Of a stretch of 64,000 nucleotides of DNA, positions 25,098 through 33,830 are shown piece by piece. The stretch spans positions 3,583 through 67,582 of the forward strand of contig DATATV010000064.1 in the NCBI GenBank assembly GCA_036268615.1, written 5' to 3'. Source of the stretch: DATATV01 sp036268615. Lineage in GTDB: Bacteria > Actinomycetota > Actinomycetes > Mycobacteriales > Pseudonocardiaceae. The position numbers and the translations under genes are program-made. The notes beneath the pieces were generated by a model. It was not told the origin of the DNA. It was given only the letters and a program-made list of their open reading frames with translations, and made no database searches. Each line of letters starts with the position of its first letter. Positions within the stretch are counted from its first letter, which is position 1.

Positions 25098-25955
25098 ATG
25101 CCGGAGTACGCGACGCCGACCAGAACGGCTGTGAGACCGATCCCGACGCCCCGAGCCGCGGTCGACCGCGGTCCGCGCATCGTGGTCGGTACGGACAGCT
25201 CCCGCTGGGGGCGGTTGGCCGTGCACTGGGCGGCCGCACACGCGTGGCTGGCCAAGGCGACGCTGGAGCTGGTCGGCGGTCCCGAACCCGAGTCGGAGTC
25301 CGATCCCCGGCTGGATCTCGCCCGGGAGTTCCCGGCCCTGCCGGTGATCAGCCGGCGCACCGCCGACACCGTCACCGGCCTGGTCGACGCCGCGGCCGGC
25401 GCCGAACTCGTGGTGCTCGGCCGGCGCGGACACCAGCACGGCGGCGACGGTCTGGGCAGCAACGTGCTGCCGGTGGCCGAGCAGGCCCGCTGCGACGTGC
25501 TCGTCGTGGGTGGCCGGATGACCGCGATCCACGGCGACCACCGGTGGATCTCGGTGGTGCTCGGCTCGGCCGCGGACCCGTTCGCGCTGCGCAGTGCGGC
25601 CCGGTTGGCCGCATTGCGCTCGGCCCGACTGCGCATCCTCTACGGGCCGGCCTGGTCCGACCGACGGGCGCCGACCCAGCCGATCGACCGCTGCCTTTCC
25701 GTGCTGCGCCAAGCCGCCCGGCTCGTCAGTGACGTTGAGCCGACCGTGCCGACGGTCACCGAGTTGATGTCCGCCGATCCGAAGGCCGACATCGCCCGAC
25801 CCGACCACACCGACGTGCTGGTCGTCGGCGTCGGCCGCAGGCTCAACCCGCTCGCGCTGGCCGCGCTGGAGCGGGCGGAGAGCCCGGTGCTGGTCGCCCA
25901 CCCCAAGACCACCCGATCGGGGATCACGCTGCCGGCGGCCCGCTCAGCGCAGTGA
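25098..25955 (+). CDS. Universal stress protein, tandem UspA-like
   Basis: 285 residues with an N-terminal UspA-type fold (RIVVGTDSSRWGRLAVHWAA; LVDAAAGAELVVLGRRGH; a C-terminal nucleotide-loop region with QARCDVLVVGG). The second, more divergent half starts near residue 150 (WISVVLGSAADPFALRSAAR ... TDVLVVGVGRRLNPLALAAL). Two-domain Usp proteins of actinomycetes bind ATP or act in dormancy and stress. The ATG at 25098 follows GGGAAGG; the earlier open frame has no family match. Its end overlaps the convergent PPK2 gene by 12 bases. Confidence 0.85.
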   Translation: MPEYATPTRTAVRPIPTPRAAVDRGPRIVVGTDSSRWGRLAVHWAAAHAWLAKATLELVGGPEPESESDPRLDLAREFPALPVISRRTADTVTGLVDAAAGAELVVLGRRGHQHGGDGLGSNVLPVAEQARCDVLVVGGRMTAIHGDHRWISVVLGSAADPFALRSAARLAALRSARLRILYGPAWSDRRAPTQPIDRCLSVLRQAARLVSDVEPTVPTVTELMSADPKADIARPDHTDVLVVGVGRRLNPLALAALERAESPVLVAHPKTTRSGITLPAARSAQ

Positions 25956-26804
25956 GGCCGCGTGATCAGGCACGAAGTGCTGTAGTTCCTTGGGCGGCCG
26001 CACGTACCCGGTCGACGGCGGGCGGTGCGGCAGCTTGAGCGGCTGCCACTTCACCTCGTGGTAAGGGATCGTGGACAGCAGGTGCGCGATCATGTTGATC
26101 CGAGCGCTGCGCTTGTCCTCGCTCTCCACCACGTTCCACGGTGACTCGGGGATGTCGGTGTGCACGAACATCTCGTCCTTCGCCCGCGAGTAGTCCTCCC
26201 ACCGGCTGATCGACTCCAGGTCCATGGTGGACAGTTTCCAGCGGCGCATGGGGTCGTCGAGCCGCGACTCGAACCGCTGCTGCTGTTCCTCGTCACTCAC
26301 CGAGAACCAGTATTTGCGCAGCAGAATGCCGTCCTCGACGAGCAGTCGCTCGATGATCGGGCACTGTTGCAGGAACCGCTTGTGCTCCTCGGGTGTGCAG
26401 AAGCCCATCACCTTCTCGACACCGGCCCGGTTGTACCAGCTGCGGTCGAACAGCACGATCTCCCCGCCGGCCGGCAGGTTGGCCAGGTAACGCTCGAAGT
26501 ACCACTGGGTGCGTTCGCGCTCGGTCGGCGCCGGCAGCGCGACGATACGGGTGACCCGGGGGTTGAGATACTCGGTGACCCGCTTGATCGTGCCGCCCTT
26601 GCCGGCCGCGTCCCGCCCCTCGAAGACGACGACCACCCGAGCGCCCTGCGCCCGCACCCATTCCTGCAGCTTGACCAGCTCGGCCTGGAGGCGGAGCAGT
26701 TCCTTCTCGTAGGCCCGGCGGGGCAGCCGGTCCTGATGCGTGGGTTTGTCACCGTTCTTGGCCGACACGCTGGCCTCCGTACGTCGCTGGTCACCGGGTT
26801 GCAT
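25944..26804 (-). CDS. ppk2: Polyphosphate kinase 2
   Basis: 286-residue PPK2-family kinase that transfers phosphate between polyphosphate and nucleotides. The P-loop GRDAAGKGG is at residues 63-71 and the lid/catalytic motif DRSWYNRAG at 121-129. VMGFCTPEEHKRFL and a basic region (ISRWEDYSRAKDEM) complete the typical class I single-domain protein. Whether it prefers GDP, ADP or AMP cannot be read by eye. ATG at 26804; later starts are possible because the first ~20 residues are poorly conserved. It is convergent with the Usp gene. Confidence 0.92.
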   Translation of the reverse strand: MQPGDQRRTEASVSAKNGDKPTHQDRLPRRAYEKELLRLQAELVKLQEWVRAQGARVVVVFEGRDAAGKGGTIKRVTEYLNPRVTRIVALPAPTERERTQWYFERYLANLPAGGEIVLFDRSWYNRAGVEKVMGFCTPEEHKRFLQQCPIIERLLVEDGILLRKYWFSVSDEEQQQRFESRLDDPMRRWKLSTMDLESISRWEDYSRAKDEMFVHTDIPESPWNVVESEDKRSARINMIAHLLSTIPYHEVKWQPLKLPHRPPSTGYVRPPKELQHFVPDHAASLR

Positions 26805-26843
26805 CCGGTCCAGTGTGGCCCTGGCAGGGCCTCGGCGCCCGAC

Positions 26844-27737
26844 TTACGGCACGGTGATTGTGAAAGCGGCGGTCTGGACCGGACCGGCGATCTGGAAGCC
26901 GACGAACACCCGCCACGAACCGGTCTCCGGGAACAGGCCCTGGCTGGTCAGCTCGGACGGTTTGGTGGCTTTGGTCGCCGGACTCAGCTGGACCGTCGCG
27001 AGGTCACCGACGTGGAACGCGATCAGGTGCGCGTAGCCGTCCAGGTACCGCTGGAAGTAGCCGACCGGCTTGCCACCGCTGCTGAAGTCGAGCGTCAACG
27101 CGCTGACCGCACCGGCGGCGGGCCGTCCGGCCAGCCGGACCGTGACTCCACCGACGACCGCGCCGGTGGCCGGTGGCGGCAGCGCGACCGGGCTGACCGG
27201 GCCGGGCACGGTGAACGGCCGGGACAGTACGTACACCAACGGCGTGCCGGCACTGGTGTCCGGCGCCGCGAAGCTCACGTAGGCCCGGTACGCACCAGGT
27301 GCCAACGCCGGCAGCGAAACGTTCCACGTCCCGTCCTCCCGCATCGCCGGATCACCATGCTGATAGCCGGTGAGGTCGGAACGGACCAGGTCGAACAGCA
27401 TCAACTGGCCGTCGTCGGGCTGATACCGGGTGACCGTCCGCCCGTCCGGCCCACTGATCCGGAAGGCGAACACACCCGGCGCCCCCGCCGGCACGGTCTC
27501 GGTCACCGCCGCCAACGAGTAGCCGCCGACCGCACCGGCCAGCCCGGTACCGCCCGGCGCCGCCATGGCCAGCGGGGAGGCACTCGGCGCCGGCGCCATC
27601 CCGGCCATGCCAGCCATCCCGGACATGTCCGCCATGCCGGTCATCGGTGCCGGCGACGTGCCGGTGGTGGCCGAGCTGCACCCGGCCACCACCGCCGTCA
27701 GCACGACGGCCGCCACGAACCCACGACGAGCGATCAC
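26844..27737 (-). CDS. Putative Met-rich-tail lipoprotein (copper/redox associated?)
   Basis: 297-residue lipoprotein. The signal peptide ends VVAGC, and the mature N-terminus then carries a Met-rich segment (MTGMADMSGMAGMAGMAP). The rest is predicted beta-rich, with two or more Ig-like modules (VPAGAPGVFAFRISGPDG; LPALAPGAYRAYVSFAAPD; GSWRVFVGFQIAGPVQTAAF). Similar proteins without the Met run are annotated only as hypothetical secreted proteins. The Met-rich stretch is the kind seen in copper-binding proteins, and the next gene upstream is a copper enzyme (LPMO); the link is inference. GTG at 27737 after GGAAGGGAG, 29 bases after the LPMO stop. Confidence 0.75.
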   Translation of the reverse strand: MIARRGFVAAVVLTAVVAGCSSATTGTSPAPMTGMADMSGMAGMAGMAPAPSASPLAMAAPGGTGLAGAVGGYSLAAVTETVPAGAPGVFAFRISGPDGRTVTRYQPDDGQLMLFDLVRSDLTGYQHGDPAMREDGTWNVSLPALAPGAYRAYVSFAAPDTSAGTPLVYVLSRPFTVPGPVSPVALPPPATGAVVGGVTVRLAGRPAAGAVSALTLDFSSGGKPVGYFQRYLDGYAHLIAFHVGDLATVQLSPATKATKPSELTSQGLFPETGSWRVFVGFQIAGPVQTAAFTITVP

Positions 27738-27766
27738 CGCACTCCCTTCCCGCGCGTCCTGGTCGG

Positions 27767-28807
27767 TTACGGGCTCTGACAGGAGACGCTGGTCGGGACG
27801 CTCGGTGTGCCGGAGTAGTTCGCGGTGAAGCCGAAGGACGTGCTCGCCGCGGCTGCGAGCTGACCGTTCCAGCTCGCGTTGCTCACCGACGCCAGCGACC
27901 CGGCCTGCGACAACGTGCCGTTCCACGAACTGCTCACCGTCTCCCCGTCGGGCACGATCCAGCCGACATTCCAGCCGTACATCGGGGCGGTGGTCGGGTT
28001 GGCGACCGTCACCTGCGCCTGGAACCCGCCGGGCCAGCTGTTGGTGATCATGTAGGTCGCCGCGCACGGGGTCGTGCTGGGCGGCGGGGACGCACCCGCG
28101 CCGATCCCCGTCACGTTGCCGTTGCCGCCGTCGAACATCACGTCCGAGCAGCCAAGGAAGTTCTCCGTGCTGTCCGAGCGCACCCACTGCGAGAAGATCA
28201 CGTGGTAGCCGGTCTTGTTCGCCGGCAGCGTCGCGGTCCAGTAGTAGTAACTGCTGATGCTGCCCGGGTCGCCGACCGATGGCGGGTTGGTGGCCGTCGA
28301 GAAGGGCAGCGACTCCAGGTCGGCCCAGGTGAGCGGCTTGGTCGGGTCCCAGCCGTCCTTGGTGATGTAGAGGTTGAACGTACCGGGGTGCGCGGCCCAC
28401 TTGTTGTAGGTGATCTGCACGGTCGAGCCCGCGGTCACGTGGGTGACCGGCCAGTCGCTGCGGGCCTGGTCGAAGCCGGAGAAGTCGTAGTAGTTGCTGT
28501 TGCCGCTGCACAGTTTCCCGTCCGGGATCACGCCCGTCGTACCGCCGGCCGCGGTGCGGTTGCCCACTGCGAACCAGTTGTACAGCGGAGTGGGTCCACT
28601 CTGCGCGATCGCCGCCTGGCAGGCCGGATTCTGCGGCACGAGCTCCCCGGTGGAGGTGAGACCGTCCTCGTAACACAGGAAAGTACGGCTGCCGATCGAC
28701 TCCAGCGCGCCGTGCGCCGACGCCTGCGGCGCGGCCAGGATCGCGCTCGCCAGCGCGGAGACCAGCGCGACCGTCGCGGCCATGATCAGGGTGCGTCGTG
28801 TCCTCAC
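27767..28807 (-). CDS. Lytic polysaccharide monooxygenase (AA10) with CBM2
   Basis: 346-residue secreted copper oxygenase. The signal peptide is cut before His32 (QASA|HGALE), giving the N-terminal copper histidine. The second brace histidine is His140 in WAAHPGTF. The AA10 domain runs to about residue 225, followed by a short Pro/Ser linker and a CBM2 (CAATYMITNSWPGGFQAQVT ... SFGFTANYSGTPSVPTSVSC). AA10 enzymes with CBM2 oxidatively cleave cellulose or chitin; the regiospecificity is not readable by eye. GTG at 28807 after GGAGG. It lies between a lipoprotein gene and a Cip1-like gene on the same strand. Confidence 0.93.
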   Translation of the reverse strand: MRTRRTLIMAATVALVSALASAILAAPQASAHGALESIGSRTFLCYEDGLTSTGELVPQNPACQAAIAQSGPTPLYNWFAVGNRTAAGGTTGVIPDGKLCSGNSNYYDFSGFDQARSDWPVTHVTAGSTVQITYNKWAAHPGTFNLYITKDGWDPTKPLTWADLESLPFSTATNPPSVGDPGSISSYYYWTATLPANKTGYHVIFSQWVRSDSTENFLGCSDVMFDGGNGNVTGIGAGASPPPSTTPCAATYMITNSWPGGFQAQVTVANPTTAPMYGWNVGWIVPDGETVSSSWNGTLSQAGSLASVSNASWNGQLAAAASTSFGFTANYSGTPSVPTSVSCQSP

Positions 28808-28848
28808 ATCACTCGACCTCCATCTTGCTGATTCGGGTTCTGGTCCGG

Positions 28849-30033
28849 TCAGCCGCAGCCGATCCGGCTGGTGCCCAGCGCTACGTCGTCGAACGAGAAC
28901 GTGTCGGCGCCGACCCCGTAGCTCTCCCAGCCGAGCTTCAGATCGGTCAGCCGGGGCCGCCAGTTCGCCCCACTACCGGCCAACCACTGCCCGTCGAGGT
29001 CCTGGGTGGGCACGCCGTCCTCGGCCAGGCCCGCAACCGCGGTGCCGTTGAGCCAGGTCTGGAGCCGGCCGTTGTTTCCGTCGACGGAGAACTCAAGGCA
29101 GGTCCACACGTTCGTGGGCAGCACCGCGCTCTGCGCCACTCCGGCCGGGCTCTGCGCGGGCAGCGTGGCGTCGTCGGACTGCCGGTTCCACATCAGCGCG
29201 CCGTTCTGGCCACCGAGCCGCAGGTCGGTGTTGCCGTCGGCGGAGTCGTTCATCGCCAGGAAGGTCACATGTGCGGTGGGCAGCGGGGTGCTGTGTCGGA
29301 CCCACAGTCGGACGAACCAGGTCGGGCTCGCGGTGGCCATGTCGGTGAGGTCGTCGACGAAGACGTGGTTGCAGTAGCCTGCCGCGCCGGTGACCAGGAC
29401 CGAATTGGCGCCGGTGTGCGCGCTGGTGTTGTCGATCGCCGCGGTGCCGGTGCCCGCGCAACTCGGCGTCACTGTGCTCCATCGGCCGGAGGGCGTCGGG
29501 CCGGACTGGTTCTCGAAGCCGTCACAGAAGATTGTTCCCGCGATCGTGCAGCCGCTGCCGGTCGGTGGGCCGGTCGTTGTGGTGGTCGTGGTGGTCGTCG
29601 GGGGCGGGGTGCCGGCGCAGACCTGGCCGTTGACCGCGAAGTCGACCGGGGTGGCGTTGGTGCCGGAAAATGTTGCCTGGAAACCGAAACTCGTTGAGCC
29701 GCCGGTCGCCAGGGTGCCGTTGTAGGGCTCGTTGGCCGCGATGACCGCCGCACCGGTCTGGGTCAGCTGGGTGTTCCAGGCCGAGGTCACCTGTTGGTCG
29801 CCCGGGAACGTCCAGCTCACGTTCCACGTGTTCACCGCCGGGCCGTTGTTGGTCACGGTGATGGTCGAGGTGAATCCGCCGGCCCACTGGTTGACCTGAT
29901 CGGTTACCTGACACGGACCGGTTGCGGCGGCTGCGGGGCTCGTGCTGAGGGTGGGCAGCGCTACGGCGAGAGCGAGCAAAGCCAGGGTGGCGAAGGGAAT
30001 CGCCAGACGGCGGGACACTCGTTCGACGCGCAT
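28849..30033 (-). CDS. Secreted CBM2 plus Cip1-like protein
   Basis: 394 residues: signal peptide (1-~32), CBM2 (~33-135; CQVTDQVNQWAGGFTSTITV, SFGFQATFSGTNATP), a poly-Thr linker (~140-150), then a ~230-residue domain starting IFCDGFENQSG and ending SFDDVALGTSRIGCG. That domain matches actinomycete homologues of the fungal cellulose-induced protein Cip1 (AGYCNHVFVDDLTD, VTFLAMNDSADGN, WTCLEFSVDG). Cip1 folds like glucuronan lyase, but its role in lignocellulose breakdown is unsettled. I take the ATG at 30033. It is upstream of, and codirectional with, the LPMO gene. Confidence 0.88.
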   Translation of the reverse strand: MRVERVSRRLAIPFATLALLALAVALPTLSTSPAAAATGPCQVTDQVNQWAGGFTSTITVTNNGPAVNTWNVSWTFPGDQQVTSAWNTQLTQTGAAVIAANEPYNGTLATGGSTSFGFQATFSGTNATPVDFAVNGQVCAGTPPPTTTTTTTTTGPPTGSGCTIAGTIFCDGFENQSGPTPSGRWSTVTPSCAGTGTAAIDNTSAHTGANSVLVTGAAGYCNHVFVDDLTDMATASPTWFVRLWVRHSTPLPTAHVTFLAMNDSADGNTDLRLGGQNGALMWNRQSDDATLPAQSPAGVAQSAVLPTNVWTCLEFSVDGNNGRLQTWLNGTAVAGLAEDGVPTQDLDGQWLAGSGANWRPRLTDLKLGWESYGVGADTFSFDDVALGTSRIGCG

Positions 30034-30182
30034 GGCCGGCTCCGGTGGTTGGCAGCGGAGCCGAGTGTCCGAGCGCCGCCCGGTACGCACAAGCACCGTG
30101 ATCTCAGCCAGCACGTCTGAACACCGTGCTCGCTGGCCGGATCGATTGACGATCGGTAATGGCAGCGAAAGTTACAGGGGCG

Positions 30183-30224
30183 CTGTCGCGCCAGCGACGC
30201 TCTAGCGCCAGGAGCGAAGCGACC
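30183..30224. repeat. Dispersed element, copy 3
   Basis: Same two blocks as 20751-20788 in the same orientation (TGTCGCGCCAGCGACGC, then GCCAGGAGCGAAGCGACC), about 9.4 kb away. It lies in the gap between the Cip1-like gene and a divergent methyltransferase gene. Confidence 0.85.
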
Positions 30225-30256
30225 ATCTTTGACCGCCAGACCATCTTTGACCGCCA
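30221..30256. repeat. Perfect 18-bp tandem duplication
   Basis: GACCATCTTTGACCGCCA occurs twice in tandem (30221-30238, 30239-30256), followed by a degenerate third start. It is attached directly to the dispersed element. Confidence 0.9.
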
Positions 30257-30327
30257 GACCGCCCGACCATCCAAAAAACCCGAACAACCGCCGTGCCACC
30301 AAGGATCATCAGATCTAGCCTGACCAG

Positions 30328-31065
30328 ATGACCGATCACCAGTTCGCCGACGCCGGTCTCGCCGGTTGGTACGACGAATTCAACAACCCAGGTCGGCCCG
30401 ACTTCCCGTTCTACCTGGACCTGATCATGTCCGCCCCCTCGGTCCTGGACATCGGCTGCGGCACAGGAGCGCTGCTGCACCGCGCTCGGGAGGCCGGACA
30501 TCGCGGCCGGCTCTGTGGCCTTGACCCGGCCGAGGGCATGCTCGCCCAGGCTCGGCGTCGCTCGGACATCGACTGGGTGCTCGGTGATCTCACCGCGATC
30601 GACCGTGCGGAGCGGTTCGATCTGGTTGTGATGACCGGGCACGCGTTTCAGGTGTTGGTCACTGACGAGGAGGTGCGTGCCGCGCTGGGGGTGGTTCGGG
30701 GGCTGCTCGGGGGTCGTGGGCGGTTTGTGTTCGAGACGCGGAATCCGCTGGTTCGGGCTTGGGAGCGGTGGACTCCGGATCATGCTCGGGAGATCGTTGA
30801 CTCCGATGGTGCTGTCGTGCGGATGTCGCATCAGGTTTCGATGCCGGTTGCTGGTGATCTGGTGAGTTTTGCCACTACGTTCACCAGTTCCGCTCTGGCG
30901 GAGCCTCAGGTCAGTGTGAGCACGCTGCGGTTCCTTGGTCCGGCCGCTCTGGGTGCTCTCCTTGCCCGGGCGGGGTTGGTTGTTGCGGAGCAGTTCGGGG
31001 ATTGGGATCGGAGTCCTGTTACCGCACGGAGTCCGGAGATCATTTCCTTGTGCGGCGAGTCCTGA
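30328..31065 (+). CDS. Class I SAM-dependent methyltransferase
   Basis: 245 residues with a Rossmann-type SAM site (VLDIGCGTGALLHRAREAGH, near residues 39-58), an acidic loop (GLDPAEGMLAQAR) and a DLVVMTGHAFQVL motif V-like strand. The substrate is unknown. The 3' half (from ~30,650) uses noticeably more T-ending and G-run codons than its neighbours, as if the region drifted or came from elsewhere. ATG at 30328 lies exactly six bases after TAGCCT, so translation is probably leaderless. Confidence 0.85.
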   Translation: MTDHQFADAGLAGWYDEFNNPGRPDFPFYLDLIMSAPSVLDIGCGTGALLHRAREAGHRGRLCGLDPAEGMLAQARRRSDIDWVLGDLTAIDRAERFDLVVMTGHAFQVLVTDEEVRAALGVVRGLLGGRGRFVFETRNPLVRAWERWTPDHAREIVDSDGAVVRMSHQVSMPVAGDLVSFATTFTSSALAEPQVSVSTLRFLGPAALGALLARAGLVVAEQFGDWDRSPVTARSPEIISLCGES

Positions 31066-31202
31066 TCGGGGTTGCGCACGGGCGTTTTGGTTCCTGTTTG
31101 GGCGGGTGGTCCTTCTTCCCGACGCGCGATTGTCTTACGGTTTTGGTGCGTGGTATCGGGATGAAGGGGTAGGGCGGTCGAGGTCGCTGCTTCGGGTGTT
31201 TG

Positions 31203-32147
31203 TCAGGCTGCCAGTGTTTCTACTGACACCTGCCAGAGCCTTTCTGCTGCCGCCGGGTCCAGGGCGTAGTCCGCTACGCCCTGGCGGGACCCGGGCTCGT
31301 TTCGGGCTGCTTGGGCGCAGTCTTCGAAGTAGCGGCCACCGATTCCTTCCAGCAGCGGCGAAGTGGCTACCAGCACGGAAGTCGCCGCGCCCTGCTCCGG
31401 CGTCTTCCAGGTGATGCCTGCCCCGCTGGCCAAACCGCTGATCCGCGCCAGCTCGGCCTCGTCAAGATAGCGCTGGAGGTTGGTTCGGATACCGCCGGGC
31501 ATCACCGCGTTTGCCGTGATGCCCTCATCGGCCCAGCGCCGGCTCGCCTCGACGGCGAACAGCACGTTGGCCGTCTTGGACTGGCCGTAGGCCGACCATG
31601 CCTCGTACTGGCGGCGCTCGAAGTGGATGTCCTCGAAAACGATCGGCGAGCGCAGGTGCGCGCTGGAACTCACCGCGACGACCCGGGCGTCGCCGGCCGT
31701 TGCCAGCGCGTCGTGCAGACCGGTGGCCAGTGCGAAGTGGCCAAGGTGGTTGGTGGCGAACTGCAACTCCCAGCCGTTCGGCGTGCGCGTCTCCGGCGCG
31801 GCCATGATGCCGGCGTTGTTGATCAGGATGTGCAGGGGGCCGGTCCAGGCATCGGCGAACGCACGGACGGACGTCTGGTCGGCCAGGTCGAGTTGACCGA
31901 CCAGGATGTGGGTGTTTCCGGTGCTGGCGATGATGTCCTCGGCGACCTGCTTGCCGGTGTCCGGGTTGCGGACGGCCAGGGTGACCTCGGCTCCCGCGCC
32001 GGCCAGTGCTCGCGCGGTCTCCACGCCGATCCCGGACGAGCCACCGGTCACGACGGCCCGCCGGCCGGTCAGGTTGATGCCGGCGACCACTTCGGCGGCG
32101 GTGGACCGGCCGGTGAACGGGGTGGTCACGGGGGTGTTCGCAGTCAT
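31203..32147 (-). CDS. Short-chain dehydrogenase/reductase (SDR)
   Basis: 314-residue NAD(P)-dependent oxidoreductase: cofactor motif VTGGSSGIGVETARAL, the NNAGIMAAPE motif, catalytic YGQSK (YxxxK) with a Ser in VAVSSSAHL. The length and sequence match the WW-domain-oxidoreductase/retinol-dehydrogenase-like SDR subgroup. The substrate is unknown. It is divergent from a TetR gene, with duplicated palindromic sites between the two, so it is probably controlled by that regulator. Confidence 0.9.
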   Translation of the reverse strand: MTANTPVTTPFTGRSTAAEVVAGINLTGRRAVVTGGSSGIGVETARALAGAGAEVTLAVRNPDTGKQVAEDIIASTGNTHILVGQLDLADQTSVRAFADAWTGPLHILINNAGIMAAPETRTPNGWELQFATNHLGHFALATGLHDALATAGDARVVAVSSSAHLRSPIVFEDIHFERRQYEAWSAYGQSKTANVLFAVEASRRWADEGITANAVMPGGIRTNLQRYLDEAELARISGLASGAGITWKTPEQGAATSVLVATSPLLEGIGGRYFEDCAQAARNEPGSRQGVADYALDPAAAERLWQVSVETLAA

Positions 32148-32202
32148 GGGCTTCCTGTTCCGATCGACACGGCAGAACGGAGGAGCTGGACCGGTAGGAT
32201 GT

Positions 32203-32249
32203 TAACCGGAGGAACCTCCACTACGACCAGAGTAACCGGAGGAACCTCC
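32203..32249. promoter_or_regulatory. Duplicated 17-bp operator between SDR and TetR genes
   Basis: TAACCGGAGGAACCTCC occurs at 32203-32219 and again, exactly, at 32233-32249. Each contains the inverted repeat GGAGG-AA-CCTCC. The 30-bp offset puts both on one helix face, as expected for TetR-family binding to its own and the target promoter. Confidence 0.75.
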
Positions 32250-32295
32250 GATTGCCAACCGGGTCGTGCCATGACCGTTCGACGAGGAGGTGCCC

Positions 32296-32874
32296 GTGTC
32301 GTCCCCCGGCACCCGCCCGCTGCGCGCCGACGCCCAGCGCAACCGCGACCGTCTGGTCGACACCGCCGTCCGGGCCTTCTCCCAGGACGGTCCGGAGGTG
32401 ACGCTGGAGTCCATCGCCAAGGAAGCCGGAGTCGGCATCGGCACGCTCTACCGGCACTTCCCCACCCGCGAGGCACTCGTCGAAGCCGCCTACCGCAACG
32501 AACTGGACCGGCTCTGCGACGCCGTGCCCGACCTGCAGAAGGCGCTGTCACCGGCCGAGGCACTGCGCACCTGGATGGACCGCTTCATCGACTACCTGGC
32601 CACCAAGCGTGGCATGGCCGACGCGTTGCGCGCGGTCATCGCCTCCGGTGGCAACCCGTACGCGCACAGCATGGACCGGCTGACCACGGCGATCACCACC
32701 CTCGTGCAGGCCGCGGTCGCCGACGGGGCGATCCGGTCGGATGTCGATTCCGGTGACGTGTTGACCAGCTTGAGCGGCGTCGCGCTCGCCGCCGGTGAGC
32801 CGGCCCAGCGGGCGAAGGCCGGCCGGCTGCTCGATCTGCTGATGGACGGGCTGCGCTACCGACCCCCGGGCTGA
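32296..32874 (+). CDS. TetR family transcriptional regulator
   Basis: 192 residues. The N-terminal helix-turn-helix (RNRDRLVDTAVRAFSQDG; SIAKEAGVGIGTLYRHFPT) is typical of TetR, and the C-terminal ligand/dimer domain is of the 'SBP56/TetR_C' kind. The GTG at 32296 is preferred over the GTG at 32290 because the GAGGAGG ribosome site overlaps the earlier codon. It is divergent from the SDR gene and presumably binds the duplicated 17-bp palindrome between them. Confidence 0.9.
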   Translation: MSSPGTRPLRADAQRNRDRLVDTAVRAFSQDGPEVTLESIAKEAGVGIGTLYRHFPTREALVEAAYRNELDRLCDAVPDLQKALSPAEALRTWMDRFIDYLATKRGMADALRAVIASGGNPYAHSMDRLTTAITTLVQAAVADGAIRSDVDSGDVLTSLSGVALAAGEPAQRAKAGRLLDLLMDGLRYRPPG

Positions 32875-32914
32875 GGCCACGTCGGTCCGTCGACCAGGCA
32901 CGTAAGCTGGAATC

Positions 32915-33808
32915 GTGCGGACGCGACCCACTCTCACCTGGACGGCCACCGGTGAGCCGTGGCCACGGACGACCAGTCTGACCGAGGTCGAGCAGGTGCT
33001 GCGCGAGCGGCAGGTGGCCGTGCTGAGCGGGGCCGGGCTGTCCACCGAGTCGGGCATCCCCGACTACCGCGGCGCCGAGGGCACCCTGCGGCGGCACACC
33101 CCGATGACCTACGACGAGTTCGCCACCAGCGCGGCCGGCCGGCAGCGGTACTGGGCGCGCAGCCACCTCGGCTGGCGCACGATCGCCCGCGCCGCCCCGA
33201 ATTCCGGGCATCACGCGGTCGCCGCGCTGCGCGCCGGCGGCTATCTCAGCGGCGTCATCACCCAGAATGTCGACGGGCTGCACACCGCCGCCGGCACGCC
33301 GGACGTGGTGGACCTGCACGGCAGCCTGGACCGCGTCATCTGCCTCGGCTGCCGGCGGACCAGCCCGCGCGAGGAGCTGGACCGCCGGCTGCGCGCCGCG
33401 AACCCGACCTTCGAGGCCACCGCCACCCGGATCAACCCGGACGGCGACGTGGAACTCGCCGACGACCTGGTGCGGGACTTCCATCTGGTCGACTGCACCG
33501 ACTGCGGTCGCGGAGTGCTCAAGCCGGATGTGGTGTTCTTCGGCGAGAACGTGCCGCCGCCGCGGGTGCGCGAGTGCTACCGGCTGGTCGACGAGGCGAG
33601 CGCGCTGCTCGTGCTCGGTTCCTCGTTGACCGTGATGTCCGGCCTGCGGTTCGTCCGGCACGCGGCCAGGGCGGGCAAGCCCGTGTTGATCATCAACAAG
33701 GGCGAGACCCGGGGCGACCCGCACGCGACCGTGCGCGTCGACCTCCAGCTCGGCCCGGCCCTGACCGAGCTGGTCACCCGCCTCGACCGCACGTCCGCAC
33801 CCGCCTGA
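32915..33808 (+). CDS. NAD-dependent deacetylase (sirtuin)
   Basis: 297-residue Sir2-family protein. Motifs: VLSGAGLSTESGIPDYRG (NAD site), ITQNVDGLH, catalytic His in VDLHGSL, a zinc site of two Cys pairs (CLGC and CTDC), and LKPDVVFFGENVP then LVLGSSLTVMSGL. It is a class II/III-like bacterial sirtuin; targets may be acetylated or otherwise acylated lysines. GTG at 32915 exactly six bases after TAAGCT, suggesting a leaderless mRNA. It stands alone on its strand. Confidence 0.93.
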   Translation: MRTRPTLTWTATGEPWPRTTSLTEVEQVLRERQVAVLSGAGLSTESGIPDYRGAEGTLRRHTPMTYDEFATSAAGRQRYWARSHLGWRTIARAAPNSGHHAVAALRAGGYLSGVITQNVDGLHTAAGTPDVVDLHGSLDRVICLGCRRTSPREELDRRLRAANPTFEATATRINPDGDVELADDLVRDFHLVDCTDCGRGVLKPDVVFFGENVPPPRVRECYRLVDEASALLVLGSSLTVMSGLRFVRHAARAGKPVLIINKGETRGDPHATVRVDLQLGPALTELVTRLDRTSAPA

Positions 33809-33830
33809 TCGAGCTACTTTCCTTACTCGG

